A DNA stretch of 36,518 nt from Betaproteobacteria bacterium RIFCSPLOWO2_02_FULL_67_26 (lineage in GTDB: Bacteria > Pseudomonadota > Gammaproteobacteria > Burkholderiales > SG8-41): positions 1-36,518 of the forward strand of contig MERD01000124.1 in assembly GCA_001771935.1 (NCBI GenBank). The letters are read 5' to 3'. Of this stretch, positions 26,794-36,191 are shown piece by piece. The number at the start of each line of letters is the position of its first letter. The first letter of the stretch is position 1. Under the pieces are notes generated by a model, which did not search any database, was not told where the DNA came from, and saw only the letters and a list, made by a program, of their open reading frames with translations. Made by a program: the position numbers and the translations under genes.

Positions 26794-29100
26794 ATGCTTG
26801 ACTGGCTCAAGAACCGGCTCGGTTCCGGTTTCCGGTCGGACGCGGCCACAACGGAGGCTTACGCCGCTCACCAGTCCGGTAACTGGAAGCGGGCAGCCGA
26901 ACTCCTGCAGCCGATCGCATCACGACACCCCGATGACGCGGAGGCGCAGTACCGCCTCGGGGACGCGCTGTACCAGCTCAATCGCGCGCAGGACGCGCTG
27001 CCGCCGCTCGAGCGGGCCGTGAAAATCAGGAGTGACGACGCCGAGTATCTGTACAAGCTCGGCAACGCGCTGAAAGACCTCGAGCGCGCCGATGAGGCCC
27101 TGGACCACTACCGCCGCGCCCTGCGCCTGGATCCCCTACATTCCCGGGCGCTCAACAATACGGGCACGATCCTGGAGGAACGCGACGAGCTGGACCAGGC
27201 GCTGGACTGCTACCGCCGGGCGATCCTGGCCGACGGCAAGCTGCTGCCGGCGCACACCAATCTGGCGGTGCTGCTCCACAAGCTCGGGCGCTACGCCGAG
27301 GCGACCGAGGTTTACGAGGCGCTGCTGCGACTGCAACCCGATTCGGTCAGGGATTGGTGCGACCTGGGGAATTCCTACCAGGGCATGGGCCGTTACGACG
27401 AGGCGGTCCGCTGCTACGAGCGCGCGCTCGCGCTCGACCCGTCCTCGGCGGATGCCCTGTACCGCTCCAGCATCGCGCTGCTGAATCTGGAGAAGCTTCC
27501 GGAAGCGGAAGCCGCGGCGCGGCGCGCCGCGGAAATCGCGCCGGTCCACCCGGCCGGCTGGCGCAACCTGGGCGACACCTTGCAGGCGCAGCATCGATTC
27601 GACGACGCGGTGAGCGCGTACCAGCGCGGGCTCGACGCACATCCCGATACGCCCGAGCTGCTCAACAATATCGGGGCGGCCTACTGGAGCAATGGCTCGC
27701 TGGACCAGGCATTGAGCTGCTTCGAGCGGGCGGTCAAGGCTGCCCCGCAATTCAGCGATGCCCGCAAGAACCTGTCCACGGCCCAGAGCGCCGTCGGCCT
27801 GATCGACGACGCGATCGCCGGCTACCGCGACATCCTGAAAAGGGAGCCGGCAAACGAGCATGCCTCGCGATTGCTGTTGTCGGCATTGCTGTACGCGCCC
27901 GGCAGCGCCGCGAGCCTTTTCGAGGAGCATCTCGACTTCGCTCGCCGGCTGGGTTCCGGCAAGCACCCCGTTCCAGACTGGAAGGCCGGCGCCAGGCCCG
28001 GCCGGAAGCTCCGCATCGGCTACGTGTCTTCGGACCTGAGGAGGCATCCGGTGGGATTCAATCTCGTGCCCCTGGTCGAGCATCATGACCGCGCCGCATT
28101 CGAGATTTATCTTTATTCCTCCAGCAGGCAACGCGACTCCATGACCGACTGGTTCAAGGAGCGCACCGATGCGTGGCGCCCGATCGCCAATCTCTCCGAT
28201 GCCGCGGCTGCGCAGGTGATCGTGCAGGATGAAGTGGACATTCTGGTCCTGCTGGCCGGCCGGTTCGATGAAAACCGCCCCCTGCTGGCGACTTATCGCC
28301 CCGCGCCGATTCAGGTCAGCATGCACGATCCGGCGACGAGCGGGCTGACGGAAATGGATTACCTGATCGCGGACCGCGGCCTCGTGCCCCGGCGCGCGCG
28401 GGAACAATTCACCGAGCGCGTCGCCTGCCTGCCCACTTTCTACGTGCACCCCCCGGTCCGGGAAGCCCCGTTGCATGCCGGGCCGCCTTGCGCCCGGGAC
28501 GGCCGGGTGACCTTCGGCAGCTTCAACAACCCGGCCAAGATCAACGAAGGCGTGGTGGCGCTATGGGCGCAGGTGCTGAACGCCGTTTCCGGTTCCAGGC
28601 TGCTGCTCAAGTACTTCAACACCTTCGTGGCCCCGGGCGTCCGGTCGCGCTATTCCGGGTTGTTCCGAAAACATGGCATCGACGACGACCGGCTGATACT
28701 CGTGGACAAGCCGAGGGACGCCCGCAAGCACCACCTCGACCGCTACAGCCAGATCGACATCGCGCTGGATACTTTCCCGTTCACGGGATCGACTACGACG
28801 TTCGAGGCCCTGAGCATGGGAATACCGGTCGTGACGCTGGAAGGCGACCGGATGGTCGGGCGCTGGAGCGCGGCCATGCTCCGAAAAGTCGGCCTGTCCC
28901 GGTTGATCGCCCGCAGCGAGGTCGAGTACGTGGAAATCGCGCGGCAGCTTGCCTCGAATCCGGACGCACTCGCCCGCTTGCGCGGCGAGCTGCCGGAGCG
29001 CCTCGCGCGCTCGCCGCTGTGCGCGGAACAGGCGCGGGCCCGGCAGCTGGAACGCCTCTACCGCTGCATGTGGGCGAGGTGGCTCGCCCAGCAGTCATAA
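26794..29100 (+). CDS. TPR protein with O-GlcNAc-transferase-like (GT41) domain
   Basis: 768 residues. TPR units fill about residues 20-365 (e.g. AEYLYKLGNALKDLERADEA, SRALNNTGTILEERDELDQA, PELLNNIGAAYWSNGSLDQA), forming a superhelix. The C-terminal part (about 400-760) follows OGT/SPINDLY: KLRIGYVSSDLRRHPVGFNL with His418 at the position of the conserved OGT His; VTFGSFNNPAKI; SRLLLKYFNTF with Lys606, a candidate UDP-phosphate ligand; and IALDTFPFTGSTTTFEALSM then GIPVVTLEGDRMVGRWSAAM. The usual GYPGTTG loop reads HDPATSG. Bacterial members glycosylate surface proteins or act on other acceptors; substrate here unknown. No ribosome-binding site is visible before ATG 26794. The 3' end overlaps the convergent amidotransferase gene by 43 bp. 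Confidence 0.88.
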   Translation: MLDWLKNRLGSGFRSDAATTEAYAAHQSGNWKRAAELLQPIASRHPDDAEAQYRLGDALYQLNRAQDALPPLERAVKIRSDDAEYLYKLGNALKDLERADEALDHYRRALRLDPLHSRALNNTGTILEERDELDQALDCYRRAILADGKLLPAHTNLAVLLHKLGRYAEATEVYEALLRLQPDSVRDWCDLGNSYQGMGRYDEAVRCYERALALDPSSADALYRSSIALLNLEKLPEAEAAARRAAEIAPVHPAGWRNLGDTLQAQHRFDDAVSAYQRGLDAHPDTPELLNNIGAAYWSNGSLDQALSCFERAVKAAPQFSDARKNLSTAQSAVGLIDDAIAGYRDILKREPANEHASRLLLSALLYAPGSAASLFEEHLDFARRLGSGKHPVPDWKAGARPGRKLRIGYVSSDLRRHPVGFNLVPLVEHHDRAAFEIYLYSSSRQRDSMTDWFKERTDAWRPIANLSDAAAAQVIVQDEVDILVLLAGRFDENRPLLATYRPAPIQVSMHDPATSGLTEMDYLIADRGLVPRRAREQFTERVACLPTFYVHPPVREAPLHAGPPCARDGRVTFGSFNNPAKINEGVVALWAQVLNAVSGSRLLLKYFNTFVAPGVRSRYSGLFRKHGIDDDRLILVDKPRDARKHHLDRYSQIDIALDTFPFTGSTTTFEALSMGIPVVTLEGDRMVGRWSAAMLRKVGLSRLIARSEVEYVEIARQLASNPDALARLRGELPERLARSPLCAEQARARQLERLYRCMWARWLAQQS

Positions 29101-29780
29101 ACGCGGTCGGCGATCGCATTGAGCGTTCGTGTTTTCTCCTCGACCGCCGCCATCATCTCGGCGGGCGTCTGTACCGACGGCATGCGCCGCGCGAGCTTCT
29201 CGACCTCCTGCTTCCAATCCCGGCACCAGGCCCCGATCAACTCGGGCGTCATTTCGACGTGGCATTGCATGCCGAGGTGCGGGCCGAGCACGAACGCCTG
29301 GTTCTCGCAGTGCGGGCTGGAGGCGATGCGCGTCGCGCCGGCCGGGATGGAGAACGTCTCCCCGTGCCAATGGAAGGATTCGAAGGACGCGAGCTCCGCG
29401 CCAAACCATTTCGCGGCCGCCCCGTTGCTCAGGATGTCCACCCTTCCCCAGCCGATTTCCTTTACGGGGTTGCGCGTCACCACGCCGCCGATGGCCTTGG
29501 CCATCAGCTGCCCGCCGAGGCAATGGCCGAGCACCGGGACGCCGGCCTCCACCGCCGAGCGGATCAGGCTGAGCGCCGGCTCGATCCAGGGCAGCCGGTC
29601 GTTGACGCTCATCGGTCCCCCCATGAAAACGAGGCCGCTGAATTCGCGTGGATTTCCCGGAATCGCCTCGCCCTCATCGATCTTGACGACCCGCCACGGC
29701 ACGCCGTGGCGGTCGAGGTATGTGGCAAAATAACCCGGACCTTCCGACGCTGCGTGCCGGAATATGGCGACGGGTTTCAT
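29058..29780 (-). CDS. Class I glutamine amidotransferase-like protein
   Basis: 240 residues from ATG 29780 (MKPVAIFRHAASEGPGYFAT). The triad is visible: C87 in the nucleophile elbow LGHCLGGQLMAKAIGG, and His-Glu in QCHVEMTPELI; FHWHGETFSIPAG and LVFMGGPMSVND are also typical of the GMP-synthase-like / YfeJ-type stand-alone amidotransferases. These hydrolyse glutamine or gamma-glutamyl compounds; no synthetase partner is adjacent, so the substrate is unknown. It overlaps the 3' end of the GT41-like gene and is divergent from the protease gene with only 24 bp between the favoured starts. Confidence 0.9.
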   Translation of the reverse strand: MKPVAIFRHAASEGPGYFATYLDRHGVPWRVVKIDEGEAIPGNPREFSGLVFMGGPMSVNDRLPWIEPALSLIRSAVEAGVPVLGHCLGGQLMAKAIGGVVTRNPVKEIGWGRVDILSNGAAAKWFGAELASFESFHWHGETFSIPAGATRIASSPHCENQAFVLGPHLGMQCHVEMTPELIGAWCRDWKQEVEKLARRMPSVQTPAEMMAAVEEKTRTLNAIADRVYDCWASHLAHMQR

Positions 29781-29804
29781 TGTTGAGCAGGCATGGAGGC
29801 CAAG

Positions 29805-30452
29805 GTGCGCCATCTTAGTGCAATAGTCCTGCTTTTCCTATTTGTCGACGGCGCTTGCAGCGCCGCCGACATCCACGTCGTGGCGCTGATGGCCGGCAAG
29901 GCGGTCGTATCCATCAACGGCGGCAAGACGCAGACGCTGTCGGTCGGGCAGGTGTCGCCCGAGGGCGTCAAGCTCGTGGCAGCCTCCAGCGAATCCGCCA
30001 CTTTCGAGTCCGGGGGCAAGCGTCAGACGCTCGCGGCCGGACAGGGCCGGGCCGTCGCGTCGGTCGCCCCGGCCAAGGGCGGCAACCGCGTGACGCTGAC
30101 GGCGGACTCGCGCGGACACTTCGTCACCACGGGCGTCGTCAACGGCGTGAGCCTGCGCTTTCTCGTGGATACCGGCGCCACGAGCGTTGCATTGTCCAGC
30201 GCGGACGCGCGGCGCGTGGGCATCAACTACCTGGTCGGCGTGCGTTCCCAGTCTCAAACCGCCAACGGCCTGGTTCCGGTCTACGCGGTCAAGCTCGACA
30301 CGCTCAGGATCGGCGAGATCACGGTGAACAACGTCGACGCCGTCGTGATCGAGGGCGACCGCCTGGCCGTCGCGCTGCTCGGGATGAGCTTCCTCAACCG
30401 CATGGAAATGAGGCGCGACGGGCAAACCATGACGCTGACCCGCCGCTACTGA
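29805..30452 (+). CDS. Retropepsin-like aspartic protease, secreted/periplasmic (clan AA)
   Basis: 215 residues from GTG 29805, preferred because GGAGG lies 5 nt upstream; ATG 29793 adds four residues. An N-terminal signal sequence (HLSAIVLLFLFVDGACSAAD) is followed by an SH3-like or linker region rich in Gly/Val and then the peptidase domain: FLVDTGATSVALS with catalytic Asp122 (D-T-G-A) and the second-half LLGMSFLNRMEM (psi-loop). It has one DTG per chain, as in retropepsins that dimerise; resembles the TIGR02281-type clan AA proteases of proteobacteria. Substrate unknown. The gene ends 4 bp from the convergent ribBA stop. Confidence 0.85.
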   Translation: MRHLSAIVLLFLFVDGACSAADIHVVALMAGKAVVSINGGKTQTLSVGQVSPEGVKLVAASSESATFESGGKRQTLAAGQGRAVASVAPAKGGNRVTLTADSRGHFVTTGVVNGVSLRFLVDTGATSVALSSADARRVGINYLVGVRSQSQTANGLVPVYAVKLDTLRIGEITVNNVDAVVIEGDRLAVALLGMSFLNRMEMRRDGQTMTLTRRY

Positions 30453-30456
30453 ACCG

Positions 30457-31709
<1,253 letters not shown>

Positions 31710-31713
<4 letters not shown>

Positions 31714-31730
31714 TCGTCACCCGTCACGCT
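31710..31730 (-). repeat. Heptameric tandem repeat, locus 4 (folE / ribBA junction)
   Basis: On the plus strand TCACTCG, TCACCCG, TCACGCT in phase (coding strand: TGACGGG- and TGACGAG-like units). The ribBA GTG start (31713) lies in the first unit and the folE stop is 10 bp away. Confidence 0.65.
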
Positions 31731-31739
31731 GCGCAGACG

Positions 31740-32390
31740 TCAGCCGACCGGATTGGCGCGACTGATCAACCGCATGAATTCGGCGCGTGTCTTCTCGGCG
31801 TTGAACTCGCCGGTGAAGGCGGACGTGGTCGCGATCGAGTGCTGCTTCTGGATGCCGCGCATCACCATGCACAGGTGCTGCGCCTCGATCACCACCGCCA
31901 CGCCCTGCGGCCGCAGCGTGTCCTCGATGCAGTTGCGGATCTCGACGGTCAGGCGCTCCTGCACCTGCAACCGGCGCGCGAACGCGTCCACCACCCGCGG
32001 GATTTTGGACAACCCCACGATGCGGCCGTTGGGTATGTAGGCGACGTGGCACTTGCCGAAGAACGGCAGGACGTGGTGCTCGCACAGCGAGTAGAGCTCG
32101 ATGTCCTTCACGATCACCATCTGCTGGTATTCCTCGCTGAACATCGCCGAGCGCAGGATTTCCGCGGGATCGAGCTCGTAGCCGTGGGTGAGGAACTGCA
32201 GCGCCTTCGCCACGCGCTCGGGCGTCTTCTGCAGGCCCTCGCGGGCGGGGTTCTCGCCGATGTCCTTGAGGATGGAGCGGTATTTCTCGGCGATGCGCCG
32301 CACGACCGCGGGGTTGTACTGGTCATTGCGGGCGTACCCGGTATAGCCGTTCATTTCGTTTTCTTCGAGCATCTGCTTGTTCAGCGCCAT
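31740..32390 (-). CDS. folE: GTP cyclohydrolase I
   Basis: 216 residues, ATG 32390. Converts GTP to dihydroneopterin triphosphate for folate synthesis. Diagnostic segments: [40 protein letters not shown] (zinc Cys and His), and [14 protein letters not shown] with the second zinc Cys; [14 protein letters not shown] lies between. The Zn site is intact, so it is the classical type IA enzyme rather than FolE2. It shares GTP as substrate with the downstream ribBA. A GAGG inside the upstream heptamer array, 8 nt before the ATG, may serve as ribosome-binding site. Confidence 0.97.
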   Translation of the reverse strand: MALNKQMLEENEMNGYTGYARNDQYNPAVVRRIAEKYRSILKDIGENPAREGLQKTPERVAKALQFLTHGYELDPAEILRSAMFSEEYQQMVIVKDIELYSLCEHHVLPFFGKCHVAYIPNGRIVGLSKIPRVVDAFARRLQVQERLTVEIRNCIEDTLRPQGVAVVIEAQHLCMVMRGIQKQHSIATTSAFTGEFNAEKTRAEFMRLISRANPVG

Positions 32391-32399
32391 GTCAGGGCC

Positions 32400-32441
32400 T
32401 CAACGGTCAGCCATCAGTCGTCAGTCGTCAGTCGTCACCAG
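32400..32441 (-). repeat. Heptameric tandem repeat, locus 5 (dxs / folE junction)
   Basis: The longest array: six in-phase 7-bp units on the plus strand, TCAACGG, TCAGCCA, TCAGTCG three times, then TCACCAG. It fills most of the 56 bp between the dxs stop and the folE ATG. On the coding strand each unit begins TGA, and because 7 is not a multiple of 3 the array puts stop codons in all three frames. Confidence 0.8.
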
Positions 32442-32446
32442 CAAGT

Positions 32447-34345
32447 CTACGCCGCGAGCCGCTCGCGGATGGACTTGACGATGCCTTCCTTGGTGAGACC
32501 GGCGGCGGCGAGCTGAATTCCCGGGTCGCCCTGGTCGATGAAGCGGTCGGGCAGCCCCAGCTGCAGTACAGGCACATCCTTGCCCATCCGTTGCAGCGCC
32601 TCGAGCACGGCGCTTCCTGCCCCGCCCATGACGACGTTTTCCTCCACCGTCACCAGCAGGTCGTGGGCATCGGCCAGCTCGCGGACGAGCGCCTCGTCGA
32701 GCGGCTTCACGAAGCGCATGTTCGCGACCGTGGCGTCGAGCTCCTCGGCCGCTTCCAGCGCCGGCTTGAGCATCGGGCCGAAGGCGAGGATCGCGATTTT
32801 CTTCGACAGGATCGCGAACGCCCTCCCCTTGCGGCGCATTTCGCCGCGGCCGACCGGCAGCGCCGTCATCTCCTTCCCGATCTCCACGCCGGGACCGGTC
32901 CCGCGCGGGTAGCGTACCGCGACGGGCGTCGTCATCTGAAAGCCGGTGTAGAGCATCTGGCGGCACTCGTTTTCGTCGGACGGCGTCATCACCGTCATGT
33001 TGGGAAGGCACCGCAGGTAGGTCAGGTCGAAACTGCCGTTGTGGGTCGCCCCGTCCGCGCCCACCAGCCCGGCGCGGTCGATCGCGAACAGGATCGGCAG
33101 GTTCTGGATCTGCACGTCGTGGATCAGCTGGTCGTAGGCGCGCTGCAGAAAGGTCGAGTAGATCGCCACCACCGGCTTGTAGCCCTCGCAGGCGAGCCCC
33201 GCGGCGAACGTCACGGAGTGTTGCTCGGCGATGCCGGCGTCGAAGTAGCGTTCAGGATAGCGCTCGGCGAATTTCACCAGCCCCGAGCCCTCGCGCATGG
33301 CCGGCGTGATGCCGACCAGCCGCGGGTCCTTCGCGGCCATGTCGCACAGCCAGTCGCCGAAGATCTGCGTGTACGTCAGCTTTCCGCCGCTTTTCCCCCC
33401 GACGATGCCGTTCGCGGCGTCGAACTTGGACACGCCATGGTAGAGCACCGGGTCCGCCTCGGCGAGCTTGTAGCCCTGCCCCTTCCGGGTCACCACGTGC
33501 AGGAACTGCGGTCCCTTCAGCTCCTTCATGTTCCTGAGCGTGGGGATCAGGGCGTCGAGATCGTGCCCGTCGATCGGGCCGATGTAGTTGAAGCCCAGCT
33601 CCTCGAACAGGGTGCCGGGCGTGACCATGCCCTTCATGTGCTCCTCGGCGCGCTTGGCGAGCTCGCCCAGCACCTTCTCGCCCGCGCGCTTGGCCGCGGA
33701 GTAGAAGCGGCCCGACATGAGCTTGGCGAGGTAGGTGTTCAACGCGCCCACCGGCGGCGAAATCGACATTTCGTTGTCGTTGAGGATCACCAGCAGGTCG
33801 GCGTCGGACGCGCCCGCGTTATTGAGGGCCTCGAACGCCATGCCGGCGGTCATGGCGCCGTCGCCGATGACGGCCACCACCTTGCGCTTGACGCCCGCGA
33901 GCTTCGAGGCGATCGCCATGCCGAGCGCGGCGCTGATCGAGGTGCTGGAATGCGCGGTGCCGAAAGTGTCGTACTCGCTCTCCTGGCGTCGCGGGAAGCC
34001 GGAGAGCCCGCCCCACATGCGCATCCGGTCCATGCCCTCGCGCCGGCCGGTGAGCACCTTGTGCCCGTAGGTCTGGTGGCCGACGTCCCACACGATGCGG
34101 TCGTGCGGCGTGTCGAATACGTAATGCAGCGCGATCGTCAGCTCCACCGTGCCGAGATTGGAGGACAGGTGGCCGCCGGTCTGGCTCACGGAATCGAGCA
34201 GGAATGCGCGCAGTTCGCCGGCGAGCTGCTTCAGCTGCCGCTCATCTAGGCGGCGCAGCTCGTGCGGGTAGTTGACCGTCTTCAGCAGGCCATAATCCCG
34301 GTGGAGAGCGAGCTGCCCGCCGGCCGGTAGCGCCGTATCCGTCAT
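32447..34345 (-). CDS. dxs: 1-deoxy-D-xylulose-5-phosphate synthase
   Basis: 632 residues. First enzyme of the MEP pathway: condenses pyruvate and glyceraldehyde-3-phosphate with thiamine diphosphate. The thiamine/Mg motif [18 protein letters not shown] begins at residue 161, H59 lies in [15 protein letters not shown], and [13 protein letters not shown] and the transketolase central domain [20 protein letters not shown] are intact. The start ATG overlaps the ispA stop in a TGATG arrangement, implying translational coupling. The xseB-ispA-dxs order is conserved in proteobacteria. Confidence 0.98.
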   Translation of the reverse strand: MTDTALPAGGQLALHRDYGLLKTVNYPHELRRLDERQLKQLAGELRAFLLDSVSQTGGHLSSNLGTVELTIALHYVFDTPHDRIVWDVGHQTYGHKVLTGRREGMDRMRMWGGLSGFPRRQESEYDTFGTAHSSTSISAALGMAIASKLAGVKRKVVAVIGDGAMTAGMAFEALNNAGASDADLLVILNDNEMSISPPVGALNTYLAKLMSGRFYSAAKRAGEKVLGELAKRAEEHMKGMVTPGTLFEELGFNYIGPIDGHDLDALIPTLRNMKELKGPQFLHVVTRKGQGYKLAEADPVLYHGVSKFDAANGIVGGKSGGKLTYTQIFGDWLCDMAAKDPRLVGITPAMREGSGLVKFAERYPERYFDAGIAEQHSVTFAAGLACEGYKPVVAIYSTFLQRAYDQLIHDVQIQNLPILFAIDRAGLVGADGATHNGSFDLTYLRCLPNMTVMTPSDENECRQMLYTGFQMTTPVAVRYPRGTGPGVEIGKEMTALPVGRGEMRRKGRAFAILSKKIAILAFGPMLKPALEAAEELDATVANMRFVKPLDEALVRELADAHDLLVTVEENVVMGGAGSAVLEALQRMGKDVPVLQLGLPDRFIDQGDPGIQLAAAGLTKEGIVKSIRERLAA

Positions 34346-35247
34346 CAGAATTTCCGTAACACAATAAAATCAGCCAGTTGCCTAAGGCGCAGCGCGCGCG
34401 CGCCGAAACCCGCGAGGGCATCGAGCGCATTTTGCCTCAATTCCCGGGCCAACTCCCGCGCGCGCGAGACGCCGATCGCGCTGACATAGGTGGGCTTGCC
34501 GTCCTTGGCGTCCTTGCCCGCGGTCTTGCCGAGGGTCGCGGTGGAGGATTCGGAATCGAGCACGTCGTCCACCACCTGGAACGCGAGCCCGATCAGCTTG
34601 GCAAAGTGATCGAGCTGCCCGATTTCCCTTGCGCCCAGCCCGTTGCCGCAGTGCGCGCCGAGCAGTGCCGAGGCCCGGATCAACGCGCCGGTCTTATGGA
34701 TGTGCATGAACTCGAGCTCGGGCACCGTGAGGCTCTTCCCGACCGATTCCAGGTCTATCGCCTGCCCTCCCGCCATCCCGCGCGAGCCGGCGGCCGCGGC
34801 AAGGAGCTTCACCATCTCGAGCTGGGTCTTCAGTTCGTCGGCCAGCCGGTACTCGCCGACCAACTGGAATGCGAGACTCTGCAGCGCATCGCCCACCAGC
34901 AACGCCGTCGGCTCGTCGTACTCGACGTGGCAGGTCGGCTTCCCGCGGCGGAGCACGTCGTCGTCCATGCAGGGCAGGTCGTCGTGCACCAGGGAATAGG
35001 CGTGGATCAGCTCCACCGCCGCACCGGCTATTTCGACGCGCTCCGGATCGGCGTCCGCCAGCTCGCCCGCCGCGAACGCAAGCAGCGGGCGCACGCGCTT
35101 GCCGCCCTCCAGCACCGCGTAGCGCATCGCCTGGTGCAGGCGCCGCGGGGCGAGATCCGGCGCCGGCAGCACGCGCTGCAGCGTTGCCTCGACGCGCTGC
35201 AGCTGCTGGTGCGACCACGCCTGGAAATCAGTCGTCGTCGCCGTCAC
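34345..35247 (-). CDS. ispA: (2E,6E)-farnesyl diphosphate synthase (polyprenyl synthetase)
   Basis: 300 residues, start GTG 35247 with AAGGA 8 nt upstream inside xseB. Chain elongation of DMAPP/GPP with IPP. The first Asp-rich motif is [18 protein letters not shown] (D89, D90, D95), the second VVDDVLD near residue 227, and [16 protein letters not shown] binds diphosphate. The two extra residues between the Asp pairs (DDxxxxD) fit bacterial FPP synthases. It overlaps xseB by 20 bp and dxs by 3 bp. Confidence 0.97.
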   Translation of the reverse strand: MTATTTDFQAWSHQQLQRVEATLQRVLPAPDLAPRRLHQAMRYAVLEGGKRVRPLLAFAAGELADADPERVEIAGAAVELIHAYSLVHDDLPCMDDDVLRRGKPTCHVEYDEPTALLVGDALQSLAFQLVGEYRLADELKTQLEMVKLLAAAAGSRGMAGGQAIDLESVGKSLTVPELEFMHIHKTGALIRASALLGAHCGNGLGAREIGQLDHFAKLIGLAFQVVDDVLDSESSTATLGKTAGKDAKDGKPTYVSAIGVSRARELARELRQNALDALAGFGARALRLRQLADFIVLRKF

Positions 35248-35470
35248 GCTTGAAGTCCTTCAGGATGCCACCCTCGAGCACCTTGACCTGCTGCTGGGCA
35301 TCCTGAAGTGCGGCCTGGCAGTACTTGAGCAGCTCCGCGCCGCGCTTGTAGGCGGTGAGCGAGCGCTCGAGCGGCAGCTCGCCCTCCTCCATGCTGGAGA
35401 CGATCTTCTCGAGCTCCGCCAATGCGGCTTCGAGGGATTGCGGTGGCTGGGATTTCGGGGCCTTGGACAT
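35228..35470 (-). CDS. xseB: Exodeoxyribonuclease VII small subunit
   Basis: 80 residues, the normal length. Helical protein that binds XseA in ExoVII, a single-strand-specific nuclease. SLEAALAELEKIVSSMEEGE, then LPLERSLTAYKRGAELLKYC, matches the family core, and QQVKVLEGG is the usual C-terminal motif. First gene of the xseB-ispA-dxs-folE-ribBA run; a sigma70-like promoter lies 32 bp upstream. xseA is not in the window, as is usual. Confidence 0.95.
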   Translation of the reverse strand: MSKAPKSQPPQSLEAALAELEKIVSSMEEGELPLERSLTAYKRGAELLKYCQAALQDAQQQVKVLEGGILKDFKRDGDDD

Positions 35471-35501
35471 GTACTCGCCGCCCCTTTGGGACGGAGGCGA
35501 A

Positions 35502-35531
35502 AGAGTAGCCCAATCAGGTGCTTGCGGTCAA
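35502..35531 (-). promoter_or_regulatory. Putative sigma70 promoter of the xseB-ispA-dxs operon
   Basis: Minus strand TTGACC (35531-35526), 18 bp, TACTCT (35507-35502), about 31 bp before the xseB ATG. The -35 matches five of six consensus bases. It lies in the 124-bp gap behind the selenoprotein candidate and supports a separate transcript from there. Confidence 0.55.
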
Positions 35532-35594
35532 CGCGAAGCGCGTCCCGGCTTCTGTCGCGCACGCGTCGAGCGTGAACGCGAGGGCGGTGGAACC

Positions 35595-36191
35595 TCAGGC
35601 GCTGCGATGCTTGCCGAGCTTCCACCCGTGCGGCGCTGCGTGCTTCTCGGCAACCGCGATCGGCTCTTCTTCGAGCGGCGTCGCCATCGTGTCGTTGAAC
35701 CGGTTCATGAAACCGAAATAGGCGATGAGCGCCGTGATTTCCACGATCTGCCCGTCCGTCCAGTGCTGCTTCATCCTAGCGAACAGCTCGTCGGTGACGT
35801 CGTTGGGTTGCGATGCGGCCGCGATGGCGAATTCAAGTGCCACGCGCTCGGCTTCGGTGTAGAGCGGGCTCGTCCGGAACTCCCAGACGGCCGCGAGCTT
35901 TTCATCCTTGATGCCTGACCGGAGCGACCCCCCGGCGTTATGGGCCATTCAGTAATGGCAGCCGTGAGTGCGCGCAACGACGTAGGCCAGCAGCCGCTTG
36001 AAACCCACGCCGACCTCTCCCTGCGGGTCGAACACGGCACCGCTCAACGCGCGTATCGCCCGCACGATCTTCGGCTTGCGCTGGAGGATGAGCTGGCTGT
36101 TGGGTATGTAATGGCCGGAAGCCTTCATCTGCTCGAAGACCTCGGTCAGCTCGGGGACCGAGCCGACGGGCAGCGGGGCGAGGCGAGTCAT
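35595..36191 (-). CDS. Candidate selenoprotein: AhpD/carboxymuconolactone-decarboxylase-family protein with in-frame TGA (Sec81, CxxU motif)
   Basis: Read as one gene: ATG 36191 (MTRLAPLPVGSVPELTEVFE) with AAGGAG 6 nt upstream, to TGA 35595, 198 residues, the normal length for this family. The only interruption is TGA at 35951-35949, in the same frame on both sides. It falls in VARTHGCHY-TGA-MAHNAGGSLR, exactly where the family has the second Cys of the redox motif (GCxYCxAH), giving C78-H-Y-Sec81. The rest is typical: KAVWEF-like AAVWEFRTSPLYTEAERVAL and EITALIAYFGFMNRFNDTMA downstream, HYIPNSQLILQRKP upstream. AhpD-like proteins use this CxxC pair for peroxidase or disulfide reduction; AhpD-like selenoproteins have been described from marine metagenomes. 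A SECIS-like hairpin follows the TGA. If not a selenoprotein it would be a pseudogene or two ORFs split by a stop (35949-36191 and 35595-35948). The start overlaps the upstream gene's stop (ATGA), so the two are coupled. Confidence 0.8.
35919..35935 (-). promoter_or_regulatory. Candidate bacterial SECIS element downstream of the in-frame TGA
   Basis: On the minus strand CCGGGG (35935-35930) pairs with CTCCGG (35924-35919), one G-U included, around a GGTCG loop (35929-35925). The loop begins 19 nt after the TGA. In the E. coli fdhF SECIS the SelB-contacting GGUCU loop begins 18 nt after its UGA (recalled from the literature). The bulged U of the E. coli stem is not evident. Confidence 0.65.
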
